In this document: piece by piece, positions 17,829 to 28,691 of the stretch
Layout of the letters: every line of letters starts with the position of its first letter
Numbering within the stretch: position 1 is the stretch's first letter
From: Methylobacterium sp. 17Sr1-1
GTDB taxonomy: Bacteria; Pseudomonadota; Alphaproteobacteria; Rhizobiales; Beijerinckiaceae
DNA: 64,000 nt
Reading direction: 5' to 3'
NCBI RefSeq assembly: GCF_003173775.1
Contig: NZ_CP029552.1
Coordinates: forward strand, 1,344,001-1,408,000
The notes under the pieces: generated by a model
Seen by the model: the letters and a program-made list of their open reading frames with translations, nothing else
Databases searched by the model: none
What the model was told of the DNA's origin: nothing
Made by a program: the position numbers and the translations under genes

Positions 17829-18659
17829 ATGTCCACCCGCCTCGCCGACACCTTCGCCCGCTGCCGCGCGGAAGAGCGCGCCGCCCTCGTCACCTACGTG
17901 ATGGCGGGCGACCCCGATGCCGAGACCTCGCTCCGGATCCTGCGCGCCCTGCCGGAGGCAGGCGCCGACATCGTCGAGTTCGGCCTGCCCTTCACCGACC
18001 CGATGGCGGACGGGCCGGCGATCCAGGCGGCGGGCCTGCGGGCGCTGAAAGGCGGGCAGACCCTCGCCGGCACCCTGGAGCTGGTGCGCCGGTTCCGCGC
18101 CGAGAATACCGGCACGCCGGTGATCCTGATGGGCTACTACAACCCGATCTACACCTACGGCGTCGCCCGCTTCCTCGACGACGCCAAGGCCGCCGGCATC
18201 GACGGGCTGATCGTGGTCGACCTGCCGCCGGAGGAGGACGACGAGCTCTGCCTGCCGACGATCGAAGCCGGCCTGGCCTTCGTCCGGCTCGCCACGCCGA
18301 CCACCGACGAGGCGCGGCTGCCGGCGGTGCTCGCGAACACCGCGGGCTTCGTCTACTACGTGTCGATCACCGGCATCACCGGCACGGCGACCCCGGATTT
18401 CGGCGTCGTCGGCGCCGCGGTCGAGCGGATCCGCCGCCACACCGACCTGCCGGTGGTGGTCGGCTTCGGCGTCAAGACCGGCGAACACGCCGCGGCGCTC
18501 GCCCGCGCCGCCGACGGGGTGGTGGTGGGCTCGTCGATCGTCGCCGCGCTCGCCGGCACGCTCGACGCCGAGGGCCGGGGAGGACCCGGCTCGGTCGAGG
18601 CGGTGACGACTCTCGTGCGCGAGCTCGCCGACGGCGTGCGCGCCGGCCGCGCGGACTAG
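17829..18659 (+). CDS. trpA: Tryptophan synthase alpha chain
   Basis: A 276-residue enzyme that cleaves indole-3-glycerol phosphate to indole and glyceraldehyde 3-phosphate; indole is tunnelled to TrpB. The catalytic Glu lies in [17 protein letters not shown] and the catalytic Asp in the same block. Other family segments are [33 protein letters not shown] and [15 protein letters not shown] 17829 follows GAGGTCGCCCCCG. The usual partner trpB is not upstream; instead an ATPase gene ends 104 nt before. accD follows, an arrangement common in alphaproteobacteria (trpA-accD-folC). Its TAG stop codon opens repeat copy C. Confidence 0.97.
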   Translation: MSTRLADTFARCRAEERAALVTYVMAGDPDAETSLRILRALPEAGADIVEFGLPFTDPMADGPAIQAAGLRALKGGQTLAGTLELVRRFRAENTGTPVILMGYYNPIYTYGVARFLDDAKAAGIDGLIVVDLPPEEDDELCLPTIEAGLAFVRLATPTTDEARLPAVLANTAGFVYYVSITGITGTATPDFGVVGAAVERIRRHTDLPVVVGFGVKTGEHAAALARAADGVVVGSSIVAALAGTLDAEGRGGPGSVEAVTTLVRELADGVRAGRAD

Positions 18660-18759
18660 AGCATCTTCCGACGAAGCGGATACCGGTTCGCCTCAGAAAA
18701 TGCGGCAAAATCAAAGACTTGGATCGCCGCCTGATCGCAACGCGATCGGCGGTGCTCCA
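18657..18759 (+). repeat. 103-nt structured intergenic repeat, copy C
   Basis: Same element as copies A and B, and very close to copy A in its first half (CCGACGAAGCGGATACCGGT). The terminal hairpin uses CCGCC/GGCGG plus GATC/GATC. It begins with the trpA stop codon and ends 50 nt before accD, so it sits inside the trpA-accD-folC group. Confidence 0.88.
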
Positions 18760-18809
18760 GAGCCGCGATCCCCATATCACCGACACGAATCGACGACCGA
18801 GGAGCGATC

Positions 18810-19757
18810 ATGGTCGAGGCGATGAACTGGATCTCCGAGGTCGTGCGCCCGAAGATCAAGACGCTGTTCAAGCGCGAGACGCCGGAGAACCTCTGGGTGA
18901 AGTGCCCGGAGACCGGCCAGATGGTCTTCCACAAGGAGGTGGAGGCCAATGGCTGGGTGATCCCGGGCTCGGAGCACCACCTGCGCATCACCGCGCAGCA
19001 GCGCCTGAAGCTGATGTTCGACCAGGGCACCTGGCTCGACGTGCCGCTGCCCGAGGTGGCGCCCGACCCGCTGAAGTTCCGCGACGAGAAGCGCTATGCC
19101 GACCGTCTCAAGGACGCTCGCGCCAAGACGGGCATGACCGACGCGTTCAAGGTCGGGTTCGGGCGCGTTGCCGGCCTGCCGATGACGCTGGCGGTGCAGG
19201 ATTTCGGTTTCATGGGCGGCTCGCTCGGCATGGCGGCCGGCGAGGCCTTCGTGCGCGGCGCCGAGACGGCTCTGGAGAAGCGCACGCCCTACGTGCTGTT
19301 CGCGGCCTCCGGCGGCGCACGGATGCAGGAGGGCATCCTGTCGCTGATGCAGATGCCCCGCACCACCGTGGCGGTGCGCCGGCTCAACAACGCCCGCCTG
19401 CCCTACATCGTGGTGCTGACGAACCCGACCACCGGCGGCGTCACCGCCTCCTACGCGATGCTCGGCGACGTGCACTTCGCCGAGCCCGGGGCGCTGATCG
19501 GATTCGCCGGCCCGCGGGTGATCGAGCAGACCATCCGCGAGAAGCTGCCCGACGGCTTCCAGCGCGCCGAGTACCTGAAGGAGCACGGCATGGTCGACCA
19601 GGTCGTGCACCGGCGCGACCTGAAGGGCGCGATCGCAGGCCTGTGCGGGCTGCTGATGCAGGTGCCGGCCGAGGCCCCGGCGGGGACCGCGGAGGCCGAG
19701 ACGAAGCCGGAGGCCCGGCAAGAGGCCAGGCAGGATGCCAAGCCCGTCCCGGCGTGA
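18810..19757 (+). CDS. accD: Acetyl-CoA carboxylase carboxyltransferase subunit beta
   Basis: A 315-residue subunit that with AccA moves the carboxyl group from biotin to acetyl-CoA in the first step of fatty-acid synthesis. Core motifs are [51 protein letters not shown] and [20 protein letters not shown]. The N-terminal zinc ribbon is degenerate: where E. coli has four cysteines this protein has [16 protein letters not shown] and [10 protein letters not shown], one Cys only. That form is known from other alphaproteobacteria. ATG 18810 has GAGGAG upstream. The C-terminal 25 residues are an Ala/Glu/Lys-rich tail. Confidence 0.96.
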   Translation: MVEAMNWISEVVRPKIKTLFKRETPENLWVKCPETGQMVFHKEVEANGWVIPGSEHHLRITAQQRLKLMFDQGTWLDVPLPEVAPDPLKFRDEKRYADRLKDARAKTGMTDAFKVGFGRVAGLPMTLAVQDFGFMGGSLGMAAGEAFVRGAETALEKRTPYVLFAASGGARMQEGILSLMQMPRTTVAVRRLNNARLPYIVVLTNPTTGGVTASYAMLGDVHFAEPGALIGFAGPRVIEQTIREKLPDGFQRAEYLKEHGMVDQVVHRRDLKGAIAGLCGLLMQVPAEAPAGTAEAETKPEARQEARQDAKPVPA

Positions 19758-19781
19758 GGCGGCGCCCTGATCCTCTCGCGT

Positions 19782-19843
19782 CCCGCGGCCGGTCCGGCCG
19801 CGGGCGAAGCAGAGCGGCACAGGGCAACTCTGCTTCGCTTTCT
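19782..19843 (+). terminator. Double hairpin after accD
   Basis: First hairpin CCCGCGGCC/GGCCGCGGG at 19782-19804. The second, CGAAGCAGAG/CTCTGCTTCG at 19805-19837, is followed by CTTTCTGGTTT. Probably ends or attenuates the accD transcript before folC. Confidence 0.65.
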
Positions 19844-19949
19844 GGTTTCGCATCATTTGCGGCGCCGAACCGGTGACCACCTCGGCACCGGCCGTCTTGC
19901 GGCCGGCGGAATGATGCTTAGGTCCGTCCAGTCCCCCGCGAGACCGACG

Positions 19950-21275
19950 ATGGAATCCTCCGACGCCCTGATGGCGCGCTTCCTCGCGCTGCACCCGCGC
20001 ACCATCGACCTGTCGCTCGGCCGGATCGAACGCCTGCTCGCGGCTTTGGGCCACCCGGAGCGGCGCCTGCCGCCGGTGATCCACGTCGCCGGCACCAACG
20101 GCAAGGGCTCGACCATCGCCACCATGCGGGCGATCCTGGAGGCCGGCGGCCTCTCGGCCCACGTCTACACCTCGCCCCACCTCGTGCGCTTCCACGAGCG
20201 CATCCGCCTCGGCGCGGTCGGCGGCGGCCGCTTCGTGCCGGAGGACCGGCTGGCGGAGGCCTTCGCCCGCTGCGAGGCGGTGAATGCGGGCGCGCCGATC
20301 ACGGTGTTCGAGATCACCACCGCGGCGGCCCTGCTGCTGTTCTCCGAGGCGCCCGCCGACGTGCTGCTGCTGGAGGTGGGCTTGGGCGGCCGGGTCGACG
20401 CCACCAACGTCATCGACCGGCCGGCCTGCGCCGTGGTGACGCCGATCGGCCGCGACCACGCCGAGTATCTCGGCGACACCGTCGAGGCGGTGGCCGGCGA
20501 GAAGGCCGGCATCTTCAAGCGCGGCTGCCCGGCGGTGATCGCCCCCCAGGACTACGCCCAGGCCGATGCGGTCTTGTGCGCCCGGGCCGAGGCGGTCGGC
20601 GCCGGGCCGATCCTCGTCGGCAACCAGGATTTCTCCGCCCACGAGGAGCGCGGCCGGATGGTCTACCAGGACGAGGACGGGCTCCTCGACTTGGCCCGGC
20701 CGAAGCTCGCCGGGCGCCACCAGATCGTCAATGCCGGCACGGCGATCGCGGCGCTCCGCGCCGCGGGCTTCGGCGACATCGGCACCGAGGCCTTCGAGGC
20801 GGGGTTGTCCGCCATCGAGTGGCCGGGCCGCCTGCAGCGCCTGCGCCGCGGCCGCCTCGCCGGCCTCGTCCCGGCGGGCGCCGAGCTCTGGCTCGACGGC
20901 GGCCACAACATCGACGGCGGGCGCATCCTGGCGGCCGCGATGGCGGACCTGCAGGAGCGCGGCGACGCGCCGCTCGTCCTCGTCTCCGCCCTCCTCGGCA
21001 CCAAGGACGCGGAAGGGTTCCTGGCCAACTTCGCCGGCCTCGCCCGCTTCCTGGTGGCGGTGCCGCTGCCGGGCCAGATGGCGGCGCGTCCGGCCGAGGA
21101 GGTGGCGGAGATCGCCGGGCGGGTGGGGCTCTCCGCCGTGACGGCGCCGAGCCTCGAGGCGGCCCTGGTCTCCCTGGGCGACCGGGCCTGGGAGCGCCCG
21201 CCGCGGGTGCTGATCTGCGGCTCGCTCTACCTCGCGGGCGCCGCGCTCTCCGCCAACGGCACCCCGCCGACCTGA
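19950..21275 (+). CDS. folC: Bifunctional folylpolyglutamate / dihydrofolate synthase
   Basis: A 441-residue Mur-ligase-family enzyme that adds glutamate to (dihydro)pteroate and folates. Visible are the P-loop HVAGTNGKGSTIATMRA, the Omega-loop YTSPHLVRFHERI, ITVFEITTAAALLLF, EVGLGGRVDATNVI, GRDHAEYLGDTVEA and the C-terminal LDGGHN. ATG 19950 gives the normal family length; in-frame ATGs at 19911 and earlier are possible. It completes the trpA-accD-folC group but is separated from accD by a double hairpin. A TGCAACG inverted repeat near 21290 follows the stop. Confidence 0.95.
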   Translation: MESSDALMARFLALHPRTIDLSLGRIERLLAALGHPERRLPPVIHVAGTNGKGSTIATMRAILEAGGLSAHVYTSPHLVRFHERIRLGAVGGGRFVPEDRLAEAFARCEAVNAGAPITVFEITTAAALLLFSEAPADVLLLEVGLGGRVDATNVIDRPACAVVTPIGRDHAEYLGDTVEAVAGEKAGIFKRGCPAVIAPQDYAQADAVLCARAEAVGAGPILVGNQDFSAHEERGRMVYQDEDGLLDLARPKLAGRHQIVNAGTAIAALRAAGFGDIGTEAFEAGLSAIEWPGRLQRLRRGRLAGLVPAGAELWLDGGHNIDGGRILAAAMADLQERGDAPLVLVSALLGTKDAEGFLANFAGLARFLVAVPLPGQMAARPAEEVAEIAGRVGLSAVTAPSLEAALVSLGDRAWERPPRVLICGSLYLAGAALSANGTPPT

Positions 21276-21502
21276 GGCGACGGCCGCCCTGCAACGACCC
21301 GTTGCAAAACGGTGAATCGGGGGGAACGGGACAACGGTTATATGAGCGGGGAAACCCGGGATGATTTGCCGGCAGGCTTGACATTACCCGGCCTCCCGCC
21401 CCCTCCCGTGTCGTTGCCGCACCGATGTGGCTGAACTGCTACATCGTGTGGGAGGGAAATGGTCTAGCTTGGCCTCGATCGGGGAACCTGCTGGGGACCA
21501 TC

Positions 21503-22414
21503 ATGAAGAAACTCCTGAGTGCTTTCGCTGCCTTCACCGCGCTGACCGCCGCCGCTTCGGCCGCGGACCTGCCGCGTCGCGTTGCTCCGCCGCCGGTCTT
21601 CACGCCGGTGCCGGTCTTCACCTGGACGGGCTTCTACGCCGGTTTCAACGCCGGCTACGGCTTCAACACCGCTGACACCCGCGCCCCGACCGTCGTCGGC
21701 GTGCCGGCCGGCGCCACCGCCGCCAGCAGCGTGTTCGTCACCGGCGCCGGCGCCCCGACCACCGGCGTGCTCGCCTTCGGCAACCGCAACAGCAACGACG
21801 GCTTCGTCGGCGGCGGCCAGATCGGCTACAACTACCAGTTCACCCCGGGCTCGGGCGTGGTCGTCGGCATCGAGGCCGACGCCCAGTACGTCGACTTCGG
21901 CCGTGACCGCAACCGCTACGCCTTCGCCACCGTCGCCGGCGGCGGCGTCGCCCCGGGCACCCTGGTGTTCAACCCGAACGGCATCTCGGGCCTGGACTTC
22001 TTCGGCACCGTGCGCGGCCGTCTCGGCTACGCCTGGGATCGCACCCTCGTGTACGCCACCGGCGGTTTCGCCTACGGCTCGGGCGGCGGTCGCGACTTCG
22101 GCCTGACCAACTCCTCGCGTGACGACTTCCAGACCGGCTGGACCGTCGGCGGCGGCGTCGAGTACGCTCTGCCCACCGACTCGTTCTTCAACTTCTTCCG
22201 TTCGTCGGCCGTGACCCTGAAGGTCGAAGGCCTGTACGTGAAGCTGGATCAGGGCAACCGCAACAACGGCGTGTTCGCTCAGACCGCCAACGGCACGCAG
22301 TACTCGGTGTTCTCGCCGGGCGTGGTGTCGGTCGGCCCGGCCAACCTGTACCGTCGCGAGACCGAGTTCGCGGTCGTCCGCGCCGGCCTGAACTACAAGT
22401 TCAACGCCTTCTAA
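21503..22414 (+). CDS. Outer-membrane beta-barrel protein (Omp25/31, porin-like)
   Basis: A 303-residue outer-membrane protein. The start is ATG 21503 with GGGGA upstream. The signal peptide LLSAFAAFTALTAAASA-AD is followed by a Pro-rich spacer and WTGFYAGFNAGYGF, the hallmark start of the rhizobial 8-stranded barrel. Strands follow through to VVRAGLNYKFNAF, whose C-terminal Phe is the BAM recognition residue. GFVGGGQIGYNYQF and GTVRGRLGYAWDRTLVYATG match Omp31-type proteins. The 227-nt upstream region holds its promoter; a TTGACA at about 21378 is a possible -35 box but no good -10 is seen. Confidence 0.93.
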   Translation: MKKLLSAFAAFTALTAAASAADLPRRVAPPPVFTPVPVFTWTGFYAGFNAGYGFNTADTRAPTVVGVPAGATAASSVFVTGAGAPTTGVLAFGNRNSNDGFVGGGQIGYNYQFTPGSGVVVGIEADAQYVDFGRDRNRYAFATVAGGGVAPGTLVFNPNGISGLDFFGTVRGRLGYAWDRTLVYATGGFAYGSGGGRDFGLTNSSRDDFQTGWTVGGGVEYALPTDSFFNFFRSSAVTLKVEGLYVKLDQGNRNNGVFAQTANGTQYSVFSPGVVSVGPANLYRRETEFAVVRAGLNYKFNAF

Positions 22415-22443
22415 GCATCGCACTCCGTCACTCCGACGGAGCG

Positions 22444-22477
22444 GAGCCCGGCCGAAAGGCCGGGCTCTTCGCGTTTG
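22444..22477 (+). terminator. Rho-independent terminator of the porin gene
   Basis: Arms GAGCCCGGCC/GGCCGGGCTC (10 perfect pairs) with a GAAA tetraloop, followed by TTCGCGTTT. Confidence 0.88.
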
Positions 22478-22622
22478 TGGCAGCACCCGACGACGGGACG
22501 ACGCCTCTCTCGTTGGAGGCGGATCCATCGCCGTTGAAGCTTGATTGCCGCTGCGGCACGCTGCCGAATCGCAGCGCCCCGCCCGGTCCGAGCCGGAGCG
22601 CCCGCCGGAGACCTTGAGCGTT

Positions 22623-23621
22623 ATGCGCGACACGCGGCCGAAAACCCTCGCGGACGCCGTCCGTCGCCTGCGGGCGGGCGATGCCGCCGGCGCCTGGGCG
22701 GCCCTGCCGGAGGGTGTACGGGACCTCGCGCGCCGGGCCGGGGACGGTCTGGCGCGCCTTCGCGGCGGCACGCGCCCAGGCGGCGCCGCACCGTCTCCCG
22801 GGCGCGTCCTGTCCGAGACCTATGCGGGCCCGCCGGGGCAGCGCGCCTACCGCCTCTACGTGCCGGGCGGCTATCGCGGTCGGCCGGTGCCGCTGGTGGT
22901 GATGCTGCACGGCTGCACCCAGTCGCCCGAGGATTTCGCCGCCGGCACCGGCATGGATGCGCTCGCCGAGGCCGAGACCTTCCTGGTCGCCTATCCGGAG
23001 CAGACGCGTCGCGCCAACCAGGCCCGGTGCTGGAACTGGTTCAGCCCCGCCGACCAGCCCCGCGACCACGGCGAGACCGGGGTGATCGCCGGCATCACGC
23101 GCGCGGTGATGGCGGCCTACGCGGTCGATCCGCGGCGGGTCGCGATCGCCGGGCTCTCGGCCGGGGGCGCGGCGGCAGCCAACGTCGCCGCGGCCTATCC
23201 GGACCTCTTTGCCGCGCTCGGGGTGCATTCGGGCCTGTGCGCGCTCGCCGCCCGCGACCTGCCGGGCGCGCTCGCGGCGATGCGCGACGGCGCCGCCGGG
23301 CAGGCGCCTCCGATCCCCACCATCGTGTTCCACGGCGACCGGGACGCCACCGTCAACCCGAAGAACGGCGCAGCGCTGATCGCCGCCACCGGCGGCCGCC
23401 TGATCCGGCGCGAGGACGGACGCTCGCCCAACGGCCGCGCCTTCGAGAGGAGCCTCTACGCCGACGAGACCGGCCACCCGGCCCACGAGCACTGGGTGAT
23501 CCACGGCTCCGGCCACGCCTGGTCCGGCGGCAACCCGGCCGGCAGCCACACCGATCCGCAGGGGCCCGACGCGGCCCGGGAGATGTGGCGGTTCTTCCGG
23601 GAGCATCCCCGGAAGGGCTGA
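22623..23621 (+). CDS. PHB-depolymerase-family esterase
   Basis: A 332-residue alpha/beta hydrolase of the Esterase_phb/LpqC type. The oxyanion segment is VVMLHGCTQSPEDFAAGTGM, the nucleophile Ser is in IAGLSAGGAAAANV, WNWFSPADQ is family-specific, the Asp is in FHGDRDATVNP and the His in VIHGSGHAWSGG. There is no signal peptide, so it may act on intracellular polyhydroxyalkanoate or other esters. ATG 22623 gives the first methionine near the domain. It ends 4 nt before the convergent dctD gene. Confidence 0.88.
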   Translation: MRDTRPKTLADAVRRLRAGDAAGAWAALPEGVRDLARRAGDGLARLRGGTRPGGAAPSPGRVLSETYAGPPGQRAYRLYVPGGYRGRPVPLVVMLHGCTQSPEDFAAGTGMDALAEAETFLVAYPEQTRRANQARCWNWFSPADQPRDHGETGVIAGITRAVMAAYAVDPRRVAIAGLSAGGAAAANVAAAYPDLFAALGVHSGLCALAARDLPGALAAMRDGAAGQAPPIPTIVFHGDRDATVNPKNGAALIAATGGRLIRREDGRSPNGRAFERSLYADETGHPAHEHWVIHGSGHAWSGGNPAGSHTDPQGPDAAREMWRFFREHPRKG

Positions 23622-23625
23622 TCCC

Positions 23626-24962
<1,337 letters not shown>

Positions 24963-24966
<4 letters not shown>

Positions 24967-26957
24967 GCGGCGGCTCCGGAGGCTGCGCCGGCCGCGCCGG
25001 GCGCCAGCGGCAGCTCGACCCGGAACAGTGCGCCGCCCTCGGGCGACGCCCCGGCCGAGAGGGTGCCGCCGCACTCCTCGACGATTCCGCGCGAGATCGC
25101 GAGGCCGAGGCCGAGGCCGCTGGCCTTGGTGGTGAAGAACGCGTCGAAGACCTGCGCGCCCCCGTCCGGCAGGCCGCTGCCGTTGTCGCTCACCTCCAGC
25201 ACCGCGCTTCCCCTCATTGCGCTTCCCCCCAAGACGGCGCTTCCCTCCGAGACGGCGCTTCCCCCCAAGACCCGCACCGTCACGGCGATGCGTGGCTCGT
25301 CGACGCCCGCGACCGCGTCGAGGGCGTTCTGCACCAGGTTGACCACGACCTGCTCCAGCCGCGGCCCCTCCCCCAGGACATAAGGCGACGGCTCCGGCAG
25401 AGCGAGGGCGAGGTCGATACCCGAAAGCCGCCCCTCCACCACCTCCAGGCTCGCCCGCACGACGTCCGCCAGGGCCACCGGATCGCGCCGGCCCGAGGCC
25501 TTGCGGGCGAAGCCCTTGAGCTGGCGGGTCAGGCCGGCGATGCGCTCGGTCAGGCGGCCGACCGCGGACAGGTTCTCGGTCGCCTCGGGGTACCGTCCGC
25601 GCTGGATCAGGATGCCGGCATTGTCGGCGTAGGAGCGGATCGCCGCGAGCGGCTGGTTGATCTCGTGCGCCATGCTGGCGGCGAACTGGCCGAGCGCGGC
25701 GAGGCGCCCTGCATGGGCGAGCTCGCGCCCGAGGCGCTGGCGCTCGGCCTCCGCCAGCCGCCGCTCGGCGATCTCGGCCTTCAGCTGGCGGTTGGCCTCG
25801 GTGAGGGCCTGCGTCCGCGCCCGAACCCGCTCCTCCAGCTCGGTGCGCCGCGCCGCCGCCTCGGCGAGGCTCGCCCGCACGCGCCGGCGCCGGCCGGCGA
25901 TCTCGGCGAGGCCCAGGGCCGCGAGGCCGACCGCGAGGCCGGCGATGACCTGGGCCTGGACCCGCTCGCGCCCGACCGCGACGCCGATCCGGGTCAGGGT
26001 GTGGAGCCGCCAGGTCGTGCCGGGGATCGGGGCATCGAGCGGAAGCGCCAGGCGCGCCGGCTCCGCCCCGTTCCCGACCCGAACCAGGGTCCCGCCCGCC
26101 GCCGGATGAAGCGGCAGGGGATCGAGGGGCGCGTCGCCGAATTCGAGCCGCTCGCGGATCAGCCGGCGCTCCTCGTCGGGCACCGGCCGCAGGGCGCCGA
26201 AGCGCCAGGCCGGCTCGCTCGCGACGAGCACGATGCCGCGGGGATCGGTGATCATCACGGATTCCCCACCCCGCTCGCTGACCGCGCGCCAGGCGGCCTC
26301 GATGCCGTCGAACTCGACCTTGACCACCACCACCCCGGTCCGCCCGCCCGGGCCGGCGACCCGGCGGCTGAGATAGAGGCCGGGCCGGCCGCTGACGGTG
26401 CCGAGCGCGAATTGCCGGCCCACCCCCTCGCTCTGCGCCTGCTGGAAATAGGGGCGGAAGGCGTAGGACGCCCCGACGAAGCTGCCCGGCTCGCCGGCAT
26501 TGCTCGCCGCCACCGCGTATCCGTCCTGGCGGATGACGTAGATCACCGCCGCCCCCGAGGCACGGGCGATCTCGGCCAGCCGGTCGTTCACCCGGGCGAG
26601 CAGCGCCGGATCCGGCGCCGGCCCGACCGCCGCCGCGATCTCGGGGTCGCTGGCGAGCGCCAGCGGCAGCGATCCCTGCTTCTGCATCTCGGTGCGGAAG
26701 GCGGCGACGTGGAGCGCCAGCGTCGCGTTGGCCGAGCGGCGCAGGTCGGTCAGCGCCGCCCGCTCGGCATAGCGGCCGGCGAAGAGCGAGGCGGCCAGCA
26801 CCGCCGCGAGGCCGAGGAGCCACGGCAGCGCCGGGGAGCGCGGCAGCGCGCGCCAGCCGGTCACGGCCGCCCCGCGGGACGGCGGACCTGGCGCCGGTCG
26901 GTTGCGGATTTCCGCACCGGATCCGGGCCCGCGTTGCGGCGCGCCGGAAGGCTCCAC
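24963..26957 (-). CDS. dctB: C4-dicarboxylate sensor histidine kinase DctB
   Basis: A 664-residue membrane sensor. After a Pro-rich N-terminus come a membrane segment ([18 protein letters not shown]), a periplasmic double-PAS/CACHE sensor ([42 protein letters not shown]) and a second membrane segment. A coiled coil leads to the H-box ([20 protein letters not shown]), the N-box ([12 protein letters not shown]) and G-boxes DNGSGLPDG and [18 protein letters not shown] 26957 is chosen because GGAGGAG lies about 9 nt upstream; a TTG at 26981 only extends the frame. The ATP-binding domain contains an unusual GSAV repeat. It is paired with DctD and divergent from dctA. Confidence 0.94.
25204..25272 (-). 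repeat. In-frame tandem repeat inside the DctB ATPase domain
   Basis: Four units of about 18 nt starting GCGCTTCCC on the plus strand (25204, 25219, 25237, 25255). On the coding strand they give [12 protein letters not shown] and variants. They lie between the N-box and the DNGSG motif of the kinase domain. Confidence 0.82.
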
Positions 26958-27033
26958 CGGGCCGTCTCCTCCATCATTCAAAAAAACCTTTTATTCGTCT
27001 GTACTTAACAAAAAATTTCGAATTTTTGCCGGC

Positions 27034-27048
27034 TGGCACGCCGGTTGC
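27034..27048 (+). promoter_or_regulatory. Sigma-54 promoter of dctA
   Basis: TGGCACG-N4-TTGC matches the -24/-12 consensus exactly. It lies 175 nt upstream of dctA and reads toward it. A near-palindromic AT-rich block around TTCGAA (27008-27027) sits directly upstream. DctD with its GAFTGA loop is encoded next door and is the expected activator. Confidence 0.9.
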
Positions 27049-27114
27049 CATTGTGTGTCCGTCCGCGGCCTGCCGGTGCGCGGCAGGCCTGCGAAAAGGT
27101 CGACAATCGCCGAA

Positions 27115-27157
27115 AGGCCAAGACGCCCATAGGCCAAGACGCCCAAAGGCCAAGACC
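27115..27157 (+). repeat. 16-nt tandem repeat in the dctA leader
   Basis: Units AGGCCAAGACGCCCAT, AGGCCAAGACGCCCAA and a partial AGGCCAAGACC. They lie between the sigma-54 promoter and the dctA ribosome-binding site, so they are part of the 5' untranslated RNA. Confidence 0.85.
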
Positions 27158-27222
27158 AAGAGCATCCCCGCGATCCACCGCGAAACGCCGACCCGCAACG
27201 AGCCATATAGGGAGAACGTCCG

Positions 27223-28572
27223 ATGGCTACGATCCCGTCCCCGCTGACCGCGCCCCATGCGCCGCCGGCCCCGAAGCCGATCTACAAGACCCTCTATTTC
27301 CAGGTCCTCGTCGCCGTCGCGATCGGCATCACGCTCGGGCATTTCTACCCGCAGCTCGGCGCCGACATGAAGCCGCTCGGCGACGCCTTCATCAAGCTCG
27401 TCAAGATGATCATCGCCCCGGTGATCTTCCTCACCGTGGTCTCCGGCATCGCCGGCATGACCAACCTCGAGAAGGTCGGCCGGGTCGGCGGCAAGGCGCT
27501 GATCTACTTCCTCACCTTCTCGACGCTGGCGCTCATCGTCGGGCTGATCATCGCGAACCTCGTCCAGCCGGGCGCTGGCATGCATATTGACCCGAAGTCG
27601 CTCGATCCCAAGCAGATCGCGATGTACGCCGAGAAGGCGAAGACGCAGTCGATCACCGACTTCCTGATGAACATCATCCCGACGACGGCGGTCGGTGCGT
27701 TCACCAGCGGCGAGATCCTGCAGGTCCTGTTCTTCTCGATCCTGTTCGGCTTCGGCCTCGCCTTCCTGGGCGAGCGCGGCAAGCCGGTGCTCGACTTCAT
27801 CAAGATCCTGTCCGAGGCGGTCTTCGGCGTCGTCAACATCATCATGAAGGTCGCCCCCATCGGCGCCTTCGGCGCGATGGCCTTCACCATCGGCAAGTAC
27901 GGCATCTCCTCGCTCGCCAACCTCGCCTACCTCGTCGGCGCGTTCTACCTGACCTCGGCGATCTTCATCTTCGTCGTCCTCGGCGCCGTCGCCCGCTACA
28001 ACGGCTTCTCGATCGTCAAGCTGGTCCGCTACATCAAGGAGGAGCTGCTGCTCGTCCTCGGTACCTCGTCCTCCGAGTCGGCCCTGCCCTCGCTGCTCGA
28101 GAAGATGGAGCGCGCCGGCTGCTCGAAGCCCGTCGTCGGCCTCGTGGTCCCGACCGGCTACTCGTTCAACCTCGACGGCACCAACATCTACATGACCATG
28201 GCGGCCCTGTTCATCGCCCAGGCGACGGACACGCCCCTCTCCCTCGGCGAGCAGGCCCTGCTCCTCCTCGTCGCGATGCTGTCCTCGAAGGGCGCGGCGG
28301 GCGTCACCGGCTCGGGCTTCATCACCCTGGCGGCGACCCTCGCGGTGGTCCCCTCCGTGCCGGTCGTCGGCATGGCGCTGATCCTCGGCATCGACCGCTT
28401 CATGTCGGAGTGCCGGGCGCTCACCAACTTCATCGGCAACGCGGTCGCCTGCATCGTGGTCGCCCGCTGGGAGGGTGAGGTCGACATGGACCGCCTGAAG
28501 GCCGCCCTCGACGGCAACCCGCTGCCGCTCGACGAGGGCGCCCCGGTCCCGGTTCTCCAGGCCGCCGAGTAA
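27223..28572 (+). CDS. dctA: C4-dicarboxylate/proton symporter DctA
   Basis: A 449-residue inner-membrane transporter for succinate, fumarate and malate, of the DAACS family. Family motifs are [20 protein letters not shown], the serine-rich re-entrant loop [38 protein letters not shown] and the second re-entrant segment [20 protein letters not shown], followed by [18 protein letters not shown]. Eight membrane spans fit the hydrophobicity. The Shine-Dalgarno sequence GGGAG precedes ATG 27223. Transcription is driven by the sigma-54 promoter at 27034 and controlled by DctB/DctD. Confidence 0.97.
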   Translation: MATIPSPLTAPHAPPAPKPIYKTLYFQVLVAVAIGITLGHFYPQLGADMKPLGDAFIKLVKMIIAPVIFLTVVSGIAGMTNLEKVGRVGGKALIYFLTFSTLALIVGLIIANLVQPGAGMHIDPKSLDPKQIAMYAEKAKTQSITDFLMNIIPTTAVGAFTSGEILQVLFFSILFGFGLAFLGERGKPVLDFIKILSEAVFGVVNIIMKVAPIGAFGAMAFTIGKYGISSLANLAYLVGAFYLTSAIFIFVVLGAVARYNGFSIVKLVRYIKEELLLVLGTSSSESALPSLLEKMERAGCSKPVVGLVVPTGYSFNLDGTNIYMTMAALFIAQATDTPLSLGEQALLLLVAMLSSKGAAGVTGSGFITLAATLAVVPSVPVVGMALILGIDRFMSECRALTNFIGNAVACIVVARWEGEVDMDRLKAALDGNPLPLDEGAPVPVLQAAE

Positions 28573-28611
28573 GTGACGCTCCGGGGTTTCGGCCCCGGAA
28601 TTCGGGATGAG

Positions 28612-28652
28612 GGGCGGCCCTGCGCGCGGCGCGGGGCCGCCCTTCTCGTTTT
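28612..28652 (+). terminator. Terminator of dctA
   Basis: Arms GGGCGGCCC/GGGCCGCCC around a GC-rich loop, followed by TTCTCGTTTT. A smaller hairpin CCGGGGTTTCGGCCCCGG lies just upstream. Confidence 0.85.
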
Positions 28653-28691
28653 CCGAGCTATCCTCCGGCCTCGTTTCCGGGAGGATCCACG

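Noticed and set aside
21378..21410. TTGACA before the porin gene as a sigma-70 promoter
   Set aside because: No acceptable -10 hexamer at 16-18 nt; the position may still be used but I cannot support it as a feature.
27115..27157. Tandem repeats as a CRISPR array
   Set aside because: Direct tandem repeats of 16 nt without spacers and without cas genes; no CRISPR-like array exists anywhere in the window.
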